Both the position numbers and the translations under genes were made by a program. The notes beneath the pieces were generated by a model. It was not told the origin of the DNA. It saw only the letters and a list, made by a program, of their open reading frames with translations, and made no database searches. DNA of 64,000 bases. Source: Pseudomonas lurida (lineage in GTDB: Bacteria; Pseudomonadota; Gammaproteobacteria; Pseudomonadales; Pseudomonadaceae). The stretch lies in contig NZ_PDJB01000001.1 in the NCBI RefSeq assembly GCF_002563895.1, forward strand, positions 2,897,501 to 2,961,500. Direction: 5' to 3'. Shown piece after piece: positions 52,454 through 61,815 of the stretch; within the stretch, counting starts at the first letter, position 1, and every line of letters begins with the position of its first letter.

Positions 52454-53788
52454 ATGCGTACCCATGATGTCCATTCGATTATTGATAACGCTCCGTTCAA
52501 CCGCTTCCACTGGTTGATCGTGAGCCTGTGTGCGGTGCTGTTGATCTTTGACGGCTATGACTTGTTCATCTATGGCGTGGTCCTGCCGTCGATCATGCGC
52601 GAGTGGGGGCTCACGCCCTTGCAGGCTGGCGCCCTGGGCAGCTACGCGTTGTTCGGCATGATGTTCGGTGCACTGATTTTCGGCACCCTGGCGGACCGTT
52701 TCGGCCGCAAGAAAGGCATTGTGTTCTGCTTCGCGCTGTTCAGCGTCGCCACCGTGATCAATGGCTTCGCCAGCAGCCCCACCGAGTTCGGCATCTGCCG
52801 GTTCATCGCCGGGCTAGGCTGCGGCGGGCTGATGCCCAACGCCGCCGCGCTGATCAATGAATACGCACCGAAAAAAGTCCGCAGCACCCTGATGGCGTTC
52901 ATGTTCAGCGGTTACTCCCTGGGCGGCATGCTGGCCGCCAGCGTAGGGATTTTCATGCTGCCGCACTTCGGCTGGTCGTCGATGTTCTTTGTCGCGGTGA
53001 TCCCGCTGCTGCTGTTGCCGCTGATTGTGTACTGGCTGCCGGAATCCATTGGCTTCCTGATCCGCCAGGGCCGCACGGAACAGGCCCGCGCTCTGCTCGC
53101 TCGCCTGTCGCCGGGCACCCTGATCAACGCCGAAGATGAGTTGGTCGTCACCGACATCAAGGGCAAAGGCGCCTCGGTGGTGGAGCTGTTTCGCCATGGC
53201 CTGGCGGTGCGCACGGCAATGATCTGGACAGCGTTTTTCTGCTGCCTGCTGATGGTCTACGCACTGAGTTCTTGGCTGCCCAAGCTGATGGCCGGCGCCG
53301 GTTACAGCCTGGGGTCGAGCCTGTCGTTCCTGGTGGCCTTGAACTTGGGGGGCATGGCGGGCGCCCTCATAGGCGGCCGCCTGGGCGACCGCATGAACCT
53401 GGTGACCGTGACGATCGCGTTCTTTATTGCCGGGGTTATCTCGATCAGCCTGCTGGGCATCAACAGCCCGATGCCGGTGTTGTACCTGCTGATCTTTGTT
53501 GCAGGGGCGACCACCATCGGTACGCAGATCCTGTTGTATGCGGGGGCGGCGCAACTGTATGGCTTGTCGATACGCGCCACGGGCCTGGGCTGGGCCTCCG
53601 GCATCGGCCGCAACGGTGCGATCGTCGGACCGCTGCTGGGCGGTGCGCTGATGGCGATCGAGCTGCCGCTGCAACTGAACTTCATGGCCTTTGCCATTCC
53701 TGGTGCCATCGCGGCACTGGCGATGACGGTGTTCGCCCTGAATGAGCGCCGCAACCGCGTGGCCTTTCCGACCGCACAGGCGCTGTGA
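52454..53788 (+). CDS. benK: Benzoate/aromatic acid:H+ symporter (MFS)
   Basis: A 444-residue inner-membrane carrier of the AAHS family with twelve helices. The signature DGYDLFIYG in helix 1, with the acidic residue needed for transport in PcaK-type proteins, is followed by [12 protein letters not shown] in the first cytoplasmic loop. GAGAG precedes the ATG. Position in the ben cluster points to benzoate uptake. No benE gene is present in the window. Confidence 0.92.
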   Translation: MRTHDVHSIIDNAPFNRFHWLIVSLCAVLLIFDGYDLFIYGVVLPSIMREWGLTPLQAGALGSYALFGMMFGALIFGTLADRFGRKKGIVFCFALFSVATVINGFASSPTEFGICRFIAGLGCGGLMPNAAALINEYAPKKVRSTLMAFMFSGYSLGGMLAASVGIFMLPHFGWSSMFFVAVIPLLLLPLIVYWLPESIGFLIRQGRTEQARALLARLSPGTLINAEDELVVTDIKGKGASVVELFRHGLAVRTAMIWTAFFCCLLMVYALSSWLPKLMAGAGYSLGSSLSFLVALNLGGMAGALIGGRLGDRMNLVTVTIAFFIAGVISISLLGINSPMPVLYLLIFVAGATTIGTQILLYAGAAQLYGLSIRATGLGWASGIGRNGAIVGPLLGGALMAIELPLQLNFMAFAIPGAIAALAMTVFALNERRNRVAFPTAQAL

Positions 53789-53828
53789 CCTGCACCCACC
53801 GTCGATAACAATAACTAAGAGCAACGAC

Positions 53829-55076
53829 ATGCACACACAACGTATCTGGCTTGCCCTGCTGGGCATGCCCCTTGCGGCGACGGCTGGCGAGGGTGGTTTC
53901 TTCAAGGATTCCACGGCCACCTTGCAAGCCCGCAACTATTACTTCAGTCGCGATTTCTCCGACATCGTCGGGGCCAACAAACAATCCCGGGCAGAGGAGT
54001 GGGGCCAGGGTTTCATCCTCACCTACAAGTCCGGTTATACCCCAGGCCCGGTAGGCTTCGGCCTGGATGCACTGGGCACCCTGGGCCTCAAGCTCGACAG
54101 CAGCCCCGATCGCGTCAATACCGGCTTGCTGCCGGTGAAGGACGACGGGCGCGCCGCCGACGACTACAGCCGGCTGGGCCTGACCTTCAAGGCGCGCCTG
54201 TCCAAGACCGAGCTGAAGGTCGGCGAACTGCAGCCCAACCTGCCGGTGCTTGCCTTCAGCGACATTCGCCTGCTGCCGCCGAGCTACCAGGGGCTGAGCA
54301 TCAGTTCCAGCGAGATCAGCGGCCTCACACTGCAGGCCGGGCATTTGACCAGCACCCGCCTGCGTAACGAGGCCGGGGACGAAAAGATGATCGCCATGCT
54401 CGGTCATGTGCCGCAACGCACGGCCGACAGTGAAGCCTTCAACTACCTGGGCGGCGACTACGCCTTCAACAGTAACCGCACCAGCGTCAGCCTCTGGCAC
54501 GGCCAACTGAAGGACATCTACGCCCAGGACTTTGTCGGCTTCAAGCACAGCCAGCCGATCGGATCGTGGGTGCTGGGGGCCAACCTGGGTTACTACGATG
54601 CGCGGCAGGACGGTGACCAATTGCTTGGCAAGCTCGACAACCAGGCGTTTTTCTCGCTGCTGTCGGCCAAGCGAGGCGGCCATACTTTTTACCTCGGTTA
54701 TCAGGCGATGTATGGCGACAGTGCCTTCCCGCGTGTGTTTGCCAACATCACCCCGCTGGGTAACGAGGTGCCCACCTACGAGTTTGCCTACACCGACGAG
54801 CGTTCGTGGCAAGTGCGCTACGACTATGATTTTGTCGCGCTGGGCCTGCCGGGGCTGACCACCACCGTGCGCTACATCACTGGCGACAATGTGAACACGG
54901 GGGCTGGCTACGAGGGTAAGGACCGCGAGCGTGACCTCGACATCGGTTACGCGGTGCAAAGCGGCGTGCTCAGCGGCCTGGGGATTCGGATTCGCAATGT
55001 GATGGCGCGTTCCAACTACCGCAGCGACATCGACGAGAACAGGCTGATCCTTAGCTACACCTGGAAGCTGCTTTAA
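53829..55076 (+). CDS. benF: BenF-like OprD-family porin
   Basis: A 415-residue outer-membrane channel. A signal peptide of about 19 residues (ending ATAG) precedes [20 protein letters not shown], the usual OprD/OpdK-type opening, and the protein ends in alternating strands with the terminal ILSYTWKLL. The cluster position suggests passage of benzoate through the outer membrane. The ATG at 53829 opens on the signal peptide; the longer frame overlaps benK. It meets the DUF2790 gene tail to tail. Confidence 0.91.
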   Translation: MHTQRIWLALLGMPLAATAGEGGFFKDSTATLQARNYYFSRDFSDIVGANKQSRAEEWGQGFILTYKSGYTPGPVGFGLDALGTLGLKLDSSPDRVNTGLLPVKDDGRAADDYSRLGLTFKARLSKTELKVGELQPNLPVLAFSDIRLLPPSYQGLSISSSEISGLTLQAGHLTSTRLRNEAGDEKMIAMLGHVPQRTADSEAFNYLGGDYAFNSNRTSVSLWHGQLKDIYAQDFVGFKHSQPIGSWVLGANLGYYDARQDGDQLLGKLDNQAFFSLLSAKRGGHTFYLGYQAMYGDSAFPRVFANITPLGNEVPTYEFAYTDERSWQVRYDYDFVALGLPGLTTTVRYITGDNVNTGAGYEGKDRERDLDIGYAVQSGVLSGLGIRIRNVMARSNYRSDIDENRLILSYTWKLL

Positions 55077-55297
55077 ACCCCGCCCTGGCAGGTGCCCATC
55101 ACCGTGTATTCCACGGTGTGGCTTGTGCCCTGGCTGTCGAGATAAACCAGGGTGGCGGGCTCCACCTGGCAACTGCCGGGCACCGCAGTGATGGAAACGA
55201 TGTGCTGGATATCCAGCGGCTGGCTGTCATTGCTGCCGGCGGCGAAAGCCCCGGTGGCGGTGAACAGCAGGATAAGGCTGAGAAATCGAATATTCAT
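55073..55297 (-). CDS. DUF2790 small periplasmic protein
   Basis: A 74-residue protein with a signal peptide (about 1-19). The mature part has the family pattern [30 protein letters not shown], then [11 protein letters not shown], giving two conserved cysteines. DUF2790 proteins are common in Pseudomonas, often many per genome, with unclear roles (some respond to copper or stress). It overlaps the benF end by 4 bp. Confidence 0.82.
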   Translation of the reverse strand: MNIRFLSLILLFTATGAFAAGSNDSQPLDIQHIVSITAVPGSCQVEPATLVYLDSQGTSHTVEYTVMGTCQGGV

Positions 55298-55407
55298 GCT
55301 GGGGTCCTCTGTCAGTAGGCTCCAGTGTAGTGGCTGCAGCGCCGCGTTAAAGACAGGAACCGGTAAATGACCCGTACGCATTATGTAGCAATAAAGGCCC
55401 GCCGCTG

Positions 55408-56319
55408 ATGGACCTGTTCAACGGCATGCGGGTATTTGCCCAAGTGGTCGACAGCGGCAGTTTTGCTGCAGCGGCAGAGGTGTTGAACCTCTCCGGAGCG
55501 CAAGTCTCACGACTGGTCGCCGACCTCGAACACCATCTGCAGGCGCGCCTGCTGCAGCGCACCACCCGGCGCCTGAGCCTCACCGAGTCCGGCGAACGCT
55601 TCCTGCTGCGCTGCCGTGGCATCCTCGACGACGTCAGGGACGCCAGCGCCGAAGCCAGCGGCGCCCACCTCAACCCCCGCGGGCACCTGCGCGTGCACTG
55701 CATGAGCGGCCTGGGCGTACTCATCACCCCCTTGATCGCACGGTACAGCGAACTCCACCCCGACGTATCCCTGGAACTGACCCTTTCCCAACACACCCCC
55801 GACCCCCTCGAAGAAGGGCACGACGTCGTCATCTCCATCGCCCACGCACTCCCGGATTCCGCCCTGGTCAGCCAGACCATCGGCCAACTGTTCAGTGTGC
55901 CCTGCGCAGCCCCCGGCTACTTGGCCAAGCACGGCGTACCGGAACATCCCCGCCAACTGCTGGAGCATCGACGCCTGCACCTGCAGGACTTCCAGGAGGA
56001 TGAATGGCTGTTCCAGGACGAGGCGGGCGCCATCAGCATTCCGCCCGGCACCACCTTCAGGACCAACGTTGCCGATGCGATGGTCAAGGCTACGCAAGAG
56101 GGGATGGGGGTCAGCCTGCTACCGTTTTTCAGCGCGTACCCGGCGCTGAAGGACGGCTCGCTGGTGCGGCTGCTACCGGAGTATCGGCTGCGTGAGCGGA
56201 CGATTTTCGCGGTGTACCCGTCGCGGCGGTTTTTGGATGCGAAGGTGCGTACTTGGGTGGTTTTTTTGCAGGAGAGGTTGCCGGTGGTGTTGGGTGGGTG
56301 TATTGGGGTAGATAACTAG
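55408..56319 (+). CDS. LysR-family transcriptional regulator
   Basis: A 303-residue regulator of the CrgA-like LysR group. The helix-turn-helix (FAQVVDSGSFAAAAEVLNLSGAQVSRLVADLE) occupies residues about 9-41, with LLQRTTRRLSLTESG after it. The ATG at 55408 is divergent from the DUF2790 gene with a 110-bp gap. Target unknown; the divergent DUF2790 gene is one possibility. The GC drops and G-runs increase at its 3' end. Confidence 0.87.
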   Translation: MDLFNGMRVFAQVVDSGSFAAAAEVLNLSGAQVSRLVADLEHHLQARLLQRTTRRLSLTESGERFLLRCRGILDDVRDASAEASGAHLNPRGHLRVHCMSGLGVLITPLIARYSELHPDVSLELTLSQHTPDPLEEGHDVVISIAHALPDSALVSQTIGQLFSVPCAAPGYLAKHGVPEHPRQLLEHRRLHLQDFQEDEWLFQDEAGAISIPPGTTFRTNVADAMVKATQEGMGVSLLPFFSAYPALKDGSLVRLLPEYRLRERTIFAVYPSRRFLDAKVRTWVVFLQERLPVVLGGCIGVDN

Positions 56320-56548
56320 GAGGGGTGGGCTGGTTTAATTGGCTCCTATCGGCCAATAGTTGACGTTCAAAGCAGGGTAGAGAAATCCGTTCCCTTTCTT
56401 CCTTTGGTCTCGTTTCCTGTCATCAGACTTCAGGTTGCTCACCGAGCACTTCGATAGAATCAGGCAATACTAAAATCCAATTCGGCATAGTCCCCAACCC
56501 CTCTCCGCCCTAGCATGGCCTCACCTTATATCTTCAGGAGTGCGTCCC

Positions 56549-57382
56549 ATGAGTGCAGAAAAAACCATTTTTATCACCGGCGTGAGTAGCGGCTTTGGCC
56601 AGGCCCTGGCTAAGGAAGCTCTCGCCCAAGGCCATCGAGTGATCGGCACTGTCCGCAGCGAATCATCTTTGGCAATCTTCCAGGCGCTCTCGCCTGGTCG
56701 GGCCCATTGTGTGGTGCTGGACGTTACCCACTTTAATGCCATTGACGCAGTGGTCGCCGCTGTTGAGGATCAGTTTGGCCCTGTGGATGTGCTGGTTAAC
56801 AACGCGGGGTATGGCCACGAGGGGATTTTCGAGGAGTCGTCGTTGGCGGAAATGCGCCGCCAGTTCGACGTCAATGTATTCGGCGCGGTGGCGATGACCA
56901 AGGCATTCGTGCCGTATTTTCGCCAGCGGCGGGCGGGGCATATCCTTAATATCACGTCCATGGGCGGGTATATCACCATGCCGGGCATTGCTTATTACTG
57001 CGGCAGCAAATTTGCGCTGGAGGGCATCTCTGACACGTTGAGCAAGGAGCTTGCACCCTTCAATATTTTTGTCACGGCTGTGGCGCCGGGGTCGTTCCGA
57101 ACGGACTGGGCAGGTCGTTCGATGCAGCGTACGCCGCGCAGCATCAGTGACTACGATGCGACTTTCGACCCGGTACGAAAAGCCCGTGAGGAAAAAAGCG
57201 GCCAACAACTGGGCGATCCACAAAAAGCTGCACGCGCGATGCTGACGATTATCGCGAGCCCCAACCCACCGGCTCACCTGCTGTTGGGCAGCGATGCCCT
57301 GGCTCTGGTGCGTGACAAGCTGCACCGGACGGCGGAGAGTATTGAGCAATGGGAGACGCTTAGCTGTTCTACGGACGGCTGA
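56549..57382 (+). CDS. Short-chain dehydrogenase/reductase
   Basis: A 277-residue classical SDR. The cofactor motif is TGVSSGFG (about residues 10-17), NNAG lies near 88, and the catalytic Ser (NITSMGG) and Y-x-x-x-K (YCGSK) are intact. AGGAG precedes the ATG at 56549. The divergent arrangement is absent; an AraC gene follows after 26 bp on the same strand, a common SDR/AraC pairing in Pseudomonas. Substrate unknown. Confidence 0.88.
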   Translation: MSAEKTIFITGVSSGFGQALAKEALAQGHRVIGTVRSESSLAIFQALSPGRAHCVVLDVTHFNAIDAVVAAVEDQFGPVDVLVNNAGYGHEGIFEESSLAEMRRQFDVNVFGAVAMTKAFVPYFRQRRAGHILNITSMGGYITMPGIAYYCGSKFALEGISDTLSKELAPFNIFVTAVAPGSFRTDWAGRSMQRTPRSISDYDATFDPVRKAREEKSGQQLGDPQKAARAMLTIIASPNPPAHLLLGSDALALVRDKLHRTAESIEQWETLSCSTDG

Positions 57383-57408
57383 GCATGAAAGGGGAGGACG
57401 TATAGTTG

Positions 57409-58350
57409 ATGCAGAAACCCGAGAACCCGAGCACAGCGCGTATCGTGCAGTTGATGAGCCAGCTTGCACCGTTGGAGGGTTACAACCTGAGCCCGCTGGA
57501 TGATGTGCGTTTTCTGCGTTCCAACCGGCCGCTGACGCGCACGCCGGTTTTGTATGAGCCGGGAATTGTCATTCTCTGTCAGGGGCAGAAACGCGGTTAT
57601 CTGGGTGATGAAATTTACGTCTATGACGCCCAGCATTATCTGGTGGTGTCGGTGCCAGTGCCTTTTACAATGGAGACCGATGCTAGCGAGGCGGAGCCAA
57701 TGCTGGCGATTTACCTGCGTCTGGATTTCGCCCTGGCCGGCGAGCTAATTGAGCAGGTAGATAAGGTATGGAACATAAGAGTGGCTCAGCCTATGGGCAT
57801 GTACGCCTCGCCCATGGATGAACCGCTACGCCAGTCCACCCTGCATTTTCTGGAAGTCATGGGCGACCGCACCGACGCGCAAATCCTTGGCCCGGCGATG
57901 TTGCGCGAACTCTACTACCGCATCCTCACCGGCGAACAAGGCAACACCCTACGCGCGGCCATCGCCCAGCGGGGTCAATTCGGCAAGGTGACGCGTGCCA
58001 TTTACAAAATCCACCGCTGTTACCACGAGCATCTGGATGTAGAAGCCCTGGCCCAGGAAGCGCAGATGAGTGTGCCTAACTTTCATCTACATTTTCGTAA
58101 GGTGACGGATTCCTCGCCTATGCAGTACCTCAAGTCGACGCGGTTGCATCAAGCGCGATTACTGATGCTGCGTAATGACCTGACAGCGGCCAAATCGGCA
58201 TTTCTGGTGGGATATGAAAGTGCTTCGCAATTTAGCCGCGACTTCAAGCGCCTCTTCGGCCGCACACCGATAGCGGAGGTGGCATGGATGAAACAGACTT
58301 ATGCGTTGCCGGCACCGACAACCCCGTCGCCATTCGTGTCATCACACTGA
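57409..58350 (+). CDS. AraC-family regulator with AraC_N sensing domain
   Basis: A 313-residue regulator. Residues about 20-180 are the AraC_N (YqhC-like) domain, with PVLYEPGIVILCQGQKRGYLG near 46-66, here LYEPGIVILCQG. Two helix-turn-helix motifs follow (EHLDVEALAQEAQMSVPNFHLHFRKV and AAKSAFLVGYESASQFSRDFKRLFG). The family often controls nearby aldehyde or ketone reductases, so the upstream SDR gene is the probable target. A TTG lies one codon before the chosen ATG. Confidence 0.88.
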   Translation: MQKPENPSTARIVQLMSQLAPLEGYNLSPLDDVRFLRSNRPLTRTPVLYEPGIVILCQGQKRGYLGDEIYVYDAQHYLVVSVPVPFTMETDASEAEPMLAIYLRLDFALAGELIEQVDKVWNIRVAQPMGMYASPMDEPLRQSTLHFLEVMGDRTDAQILGPAMLRELYYRILTGEQGNTLRAAIAQRGQFGKVTRAIYKIHRCYHEHLDVEALAQEAQMSVPNFHLHFRKVTDSSPMQYLKSTRLHQARLLMLRNDLTAAKSAFLVGYESASQFSRDFKRLFGRTPIAEVAWMKQTYALPAPTTPSPFVSSH

Positions 58351-58460
58351 GCCTTAATCAATCCTGTCTTGCCCGGCGCCAGTAGGCTTGTAAACGCCGT
58401 GCTGTTTCAGTCTGCGGAGAAAGGGGAGGAATTTATTTACCCTGCTCTAACGTCTGCTAA

Positions 58461-58500
58461 GGGTCGTTTTCTGCCCCTAGGGACAGACAGAAAACGGCCC
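58461..58500. repeat. Hairpin repeat, copy A
   Basis: A 13-bp stem (58461-58473 with 58488-58500) has one G-T wobble and a 14-base loop. It lies between the AraC gene and the first orphan gene. It is similar in layout and partly in text to the elements at 59492-59549 and 60115-60149. Confidence 0.6.
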
Positions 58501-58592
58501 ATTGCTGACTGTCGTAACAGTTGCCTGCCTAGCGTGGATATCTTTGCCAGCGCTATTGTGCGCACCATTTACCCACAAAAAAATGGAGCCCA

Positions 58593-58913
58593 ATGATGAG
58601 GGCAAAACGCTATCGAGTTCGCTTAATGTTCGAATGGGGCGGAGGCTGCCTTTGGTGTGGAAACACTATTGCCCGGGAGAAATTTTCTGTAGGGCCTATT
58701 GAAGAGAGACTACCACTCAGTAACGAAGTACAGGCAATGCTTAAAGAGCTTTCACAGTGGCATGACACCTCGCTGAACTGGGACTATCCACCTGATCCCG
58801 GCCCTTGGAGTGCAGACGATTACGCAAGATTTGACGAGGCCGCCGCTAAATTACTGAAATCCGTCCAACAGGAACTGGGTGAAGAATTCGAGGTGGTGTA
58901 CGAAAAACTTTAG
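58593..58913 (+). CDS. Orphan small protein, possibly immunity-like
   Basis: A 106-residue acidic protein with a conserved-looking opening (KRYRVRLMFEWGGGCLWCGN) containing a C-x-x-C pair at residues 19-22, then LNWDYPPDPGPWSADDYARFD. No signal peptide. It resembles small proteins I associate with orphan immunity genes, but no toxin gene is adjacent and the family is not identified. An ATG one codon later is equally likely. Confidence 0.65.
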   Translation: MMRAKRYRVRLMFEWGGGCLWCGNTIAREKFSVGPIEERLPLSNEVQAMLKELSQWHDTSLNWDYPPDPGPWSADDYARFDEAAAKLLKSVQQELGEEFEVVYEKL

Positions 58914-59051
58914 CTTATCGGTGTGAGCCTTCGACCTGATTCTGATAACGAAAGGATGCAGCTATAGATCGGTAGCTCACCTTTGCAACAGGCCGCCACA
59001 ACCCAAAGCAGACATATTAGCTTCTTGATCAGTAGGTAGCCCCCGCCAGTC

Positions 59052-59420
59052 CTAAAATCGAGACGGCGGTTCATTTCCAGCTTTGATCTGTGAAAAGACA
59101 TGGTCTGGATCTGCCTGGCACCAATATCTGAACAGAAGGCGAGGTTCGGTATCCCCAAAATACTGACTCAGGAAGCTCTCGGCGGGGATTAACAATTTAG
59201 TTTCTGGCCATTGCTGAGCTAAAACACCTATGTGTTTGCCAGACGAACAAATAATCCACGTCGCCTTGCCTCCACTGATGCCAGGCAGGTAACCCATACC
59301 TTGGATCGTTTCGAACAAAGCGCGCAGTGTTACTGCTGGATCAAGCCTGATTGATGTCCTACGACTTTCCAGATCATCCCCTGCATGCACGCCATCCCGA
59401 TCAATTTGAATGACCAACAT
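59052..59420 (-). CDS. Orphan hypothetical protein, 122 residues
   Basis: A soluble protein of 122 residues without signal peptide. AAGGAAC precedes the ATG. Segments such as TLRALFETIQGMGYLPGISGG and LLFRYWCQADPDHVF suggest an alpha/beta fold. It is convergent with the gene at 58593 across a 138-bp gap and is followed upstream by a hairpin repeat. No family recognised; the setting is like that of immunity genes without partners. Confidence 0.65.
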   Translation of the reverse strand: MLVIQIDRDGVHAGDDLESRRTSIRLDPAVTLRALFETIQGMGYLPGISGGKATWIICSSGKHIGVLAQQWPETKLLIPAESFLSQYFGDTEPRLLFRYWCQADPDHVFSQIKAGNEPPSRF

Positions 59421-59491
59421 GAATGTTCCTTTTCAGTGTTGTGTGATTACTAGAATGCCAGCGTAGGAATGCCAGCAGCTATCTGTCTACA

Positions 59492-59549
59492 GTCCGCTTT
59501 GGTCCGGTTGCTGCCTTTCGCGACGGGCAGCAATCGACCCAAAGCCGAC
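59492..59549. repeat. Hairpin repeat, copy B
   Basis: Arms at 59492-59516 and 59525-59549 pair at 20 of 25 positions around an 8-base loop. The right arm contains gggcagcaatcgacccaaag, text I associate with intergenic palindromes in other Pseudomonas. It lies between two orphan genes on the same strand. Confidence 0.65.
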
Positions 59550-59562
59550 ATAACTCCGTGCA

Positions 59563-60018
59563 TTATCGTTTTTCCACAACAACCACATAATCGGAGAAGT
59601 CGACATCACCCACCCCGTCGCTACATTCCAACGTCATCGTGCCATCGGTCCCGTGGACGTGAATTCCAGCATTGCCAACCCATGCATTCATGCCAAAAGC
59701 GCTCTTCCAGACGTTCCAGATTTTTAGAACGTTTCCACCTTTAGAAAACACTTCTATCTCCAAAGCATCGGGACTGGTATCAGACCACAAAACTATTTCG
59801 GGACAGCCGTTGCCAGAGCCTTCGACGACAATTTGCCCGCCCTTTATCTTTAATGCCAATCCTTGCACTCGACCGTTCGTAGCGCCCAATCGACGAACTG
59901 AAAAGACGGTTCTGGGCTCTGTGATCTTGATCTCAATGATCGCAACGACAGTTTTTCCATTGAAACTTATGGGCTTCCCTTTGGTGCGCATAAATGTCGA
60001 GGAGAGCGTTTTTTCCAT
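59563..60018 (-). CDS. Orphan hypothetical protein, 151 residues
   Basis: A 151-residue, beta-rich soluble protein. Strand-like segments include TVVAIIEIKITEPRTVFSVRR, LALKIKGGQIVVEGSG and ALEIEVFSKGGNVLKIWNVW, and the C-terminus is DYVVVVEKR. The ATG at 60018 is preferred over one 60 bases upstream, as homologues in this kind of gene usually start near MEKTL; this is a judgement. No family recognised. GC is lower than in the core genes. Confidence 0.6.
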   Translation of the reverse strand: MEKTLSSTFMRTKGKPISFNGKTVVAIIEIKITEPRTVFSVRRLGATNGRVQGLALKIKGGQIVVEGSGNGCPEIVLWSDTSPDALEIEVFSKGGNVLKIWNVWKSAFGMNAWVGNAGIHVHGTDGTMTLECSDGVGDVDFSDYVVVVEKR

Positions 60019-60114
60019 TTTTAGATCCCCGGAATCTCTCAGGTGCCTTGCCTCAGTTTGGCCTAGGGAGGTTAGCATCTCTATACCTTAGGGGATTATG
60101 AATGGCTGCTTCTG

Positions 60115-60149
60115 GCCGATTGCTGCCCTTACGATAGGCAACAATCAGC
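60115..60149. repeat. Hairpin repeat, copy C (degenerate)
   Basis: Left arm 60115-60127 and right arm 60137-60149 pair at 11 of 13 positions. The left arm shares gattgctgcc with the copy B right-arm complement. It overlaps the 3' limit of a LysR pseudogene. Confidence 0.5.
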
Positions 60150-60600
60150 TACCTGCCGCCAAGCGCCAAATGCGCCCGACTCGGGTACAGCAACGCCAAA
60201 GGGCGAGGGGCTGGCCTATGCGGCCTCAGAATCTCTACCAGGCTGAGACTGTCCAAATGCTCGGCCACGGTGATCCCAGCGTTACTCTCAAACGCCCGAT
60301 CCTGGCCCTTTATCGAGAAATGCCAGGGCAAGGTCCTGTTGCTCTGACCGGATAAGAAGTTGACGCCGCAATGGGAGGCCAGGTCGTCGAGTGTCTGTGG
60401 TTCGCCATGCCGTACAGGTACTCGAACGCTGCACACGTCACCACGGTGGCCATCGCGATAGGGCGTGCGATCGATGTTGAATCCGGTAGCTCGCCAATAC
60501 GCAACGTAAAGTCGATACCTTCACCGACAAACTCGACAGCCCGGTCGGTCACGCCAAGAATCATGTTGATGCCCGGATAGGCGGCGGTGAGTGCGACCTT
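60149..60600 (-). pseudogene. LysR-family regulator remnant
   Basis: On the minus strand two overlapping frames together encode a LysR effector domain: VTDRAVEFVGEGIDFTLRIGELPDS in one frame, then RHGEPQTLDDLASHCGVNF and RPHRPAPRPLALLYPSR in the next. The switch falls near 60415-60425 and looks like a one-base loss. The N-terminal DNA-binding domain is missing, because the DUF4239 gene begins at 60601. A part of the effector domain between NAGI and VAEHLDS also seems deleted. Confidence 0.8.
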
Positions 60601-61356
60601 TTAGAGCTGCATGACGGCCAGCGCCCTGCGCAGGGGCTCGTCGGATATCTGGATGGGGCCATGGAAGGGCACATCCATGTCCAACACCAGGTAAACAGAC
60701 GCTGCGATCAGCAATGACGAGATGATGAACATCCCGATGACCATCGGGTTCCTGGGGGCGCGGTAGCCAAAACTCGCGAAGATCAGCGTCAACCAGGCGG
60801 CCAGCATCCCGATCAACGGGCCGGGAATCGCCCCCTCCGACTGCTCGACGATCCTCCAGCGTTGCTCGATGAGCGAACGGTATTGCTGGCGAATATCCTG
60901 GAGCATCGTTTCGTGAAAACGATCCGGGGGTTTTATACCGGTCAATGACTTCCCGATGTCGTCCAGGTATTTAGCCGCCTCACTGTTACGGTGCTGCAAT
61001 GCTTCGTCACCGCGATAGGGGGTCTCGATCGCTCGCTCAAGATAAGTGACCAGGCGGCTCCTTGTGTCTTGTGTTGCTTCTCCGTAGGCACGCAGCGTCC
61101 GGTCAAAAATGATCAGGCTGGTTGCGTACCCGTGGAAATTCGCATCAATGGACTCAAAGGTGTTCTTGGCGGAGTTGATCATCAGCCCGAATTCCAGTGA
61201 CGTCATGACCACAAAAATATTCGCGACCAGACGAATGACCGTGTTGGTCTCGTCATCCCTGTGGTGGGCCGCCAGTTTGGGGTACCACTGCATCATGAGC
61301 AGTGATGCAGCAACCAGGCACCCAAAAATGGCCAGTGCGATCCAGAGTGAGTTCAT
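60601..61356 (-). CDS. DUF4239 membrane protein
   Basis: A 251-residue protein with helices near residues 4-24, 42-62, 178-200 and 206-226, the DUF4239 (bestrophin-like) arrangement with a central cytoplasmic or periplasmic helical domain. Function unknown. Its stop codon abuts the LysR remnant. Upstream lies decayed DNA with gfa and adhC fragments. Confidence 0.8.
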   Translation of the reverse strand: MNSLWIALAIFGCLVAASLLMMQWYPKLAAHHRDDETNTVIRLVANIFVVMTSLEFGLMINSAKNTFESIDANFHGYATSLIIFDRTLRAYGEATQDTRSRLVTYLERAIETPYRGDEALQHRNSEAAKYLDDIGKSLTGIKPPDRFHETMLQDIRQQYRSLIEQRWRIVEQSEGAIPGPLIGMLAAWLTLIFASFGYRAPRNPMVIGMFIISSLLIAASVYLVLDMDVPFHGPIQISDEPLRRALAVMQL

Positions 61357-61381
61357 GCGTCAGCGCCCTGATCAAGAGGAT

Positions 61382-61550
61382 TCAAGTCTTGCAGAATAGA
61401 CTGTCGACGGTACCCTTGTTCTCGATACGTCCGTACAGGTGCGCGTGGCACGCAGTGCAGGCGTGGCGCGGAATGGCTGCGTTCTTGTCCGCAATGGCGA
61501 GCTTGTCGGCATGTGCCGTGACGCTGACAGCATCGCCCGAGGGATTTGCC
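61382..61550 (-). pseudogene. gfa remnant (S-(hydroxymethyl)glutathione synthase C-terminal part)
   Basis: The minus-strand frame reads [17 protein letters not shown], then [19 protein letters not shown], and stops at 61382-61384. This matches the C-terminal zinc-binding and glutathione-binding part of Gfa. The usual C-terminal end is replaced by an unrelated tail and the N-terminal two thirds are absent. Confidence 0.65.
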
Positions 61551-61566
61551 GCCCCCGGGCCTCACA

Positions 61567-61686
61567 TCAGTACTTGATGACGGTGCGGATCGACTTGCCT
61601 TCATGCATCAGGTCGAACGCTTCATTGATGCGTTCCAGTGGCATCGTGTGGGTGACAAAGGGCGCCAGCTCGATTTCGCCTGTCAT
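61567..61686 (-). pseudogene. Class III alcohol dehydrogenase (adhC/frmA) C-terminal remnant
   Basis: The frame ending at 61567 reads [19 protein letters not shown], then [18 protein letters not shown] and a stop. This is the conserved C-terminus of S-(hydroxymethyl)glutathione dehydrogenase. The rest of the roughly 370-residue enzyme is missing. Confidence 0.75.
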
Positions 61687-61688
61687 GG

Positions 61689-61808
61689 CGTGCCGCCAGC
61701 GTTGAGGAAGTGGCTAACATGATCGTGTATGTCTGCTCCACGCAGGCATCGGCGACCACCGGCGCTTCGTTAAGAGTCGACGGTGGCGTAGTGGACGATA
61801 TCGTCTAG
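61689..61808 (+). pseudogene. Short-chain dehydrogenase C-terminal remnant
   Basis: The plus-strand frame reads [19 protein letters not shown], then ASATTGASLRVDGGVVDDIV and a stop at 61806-61808. This is the end of a classical SDR. No N-terminal part or start codon is present upstream, where the adhC fragment lies on the other strand. Confidence 0.7.
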
Positions 61809-61815
61809 CCGGCCT

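Noticed and set aside
60160..60355. Plus-strand frame with AETVQMLGHGDPSVTLK, reminiscent of a tyrosine recombinase C-terminus
   Set aside because: The opposite strand gives a far better and longer match to a LysR effector domain, so the integrase-like text is an antisense shadow.
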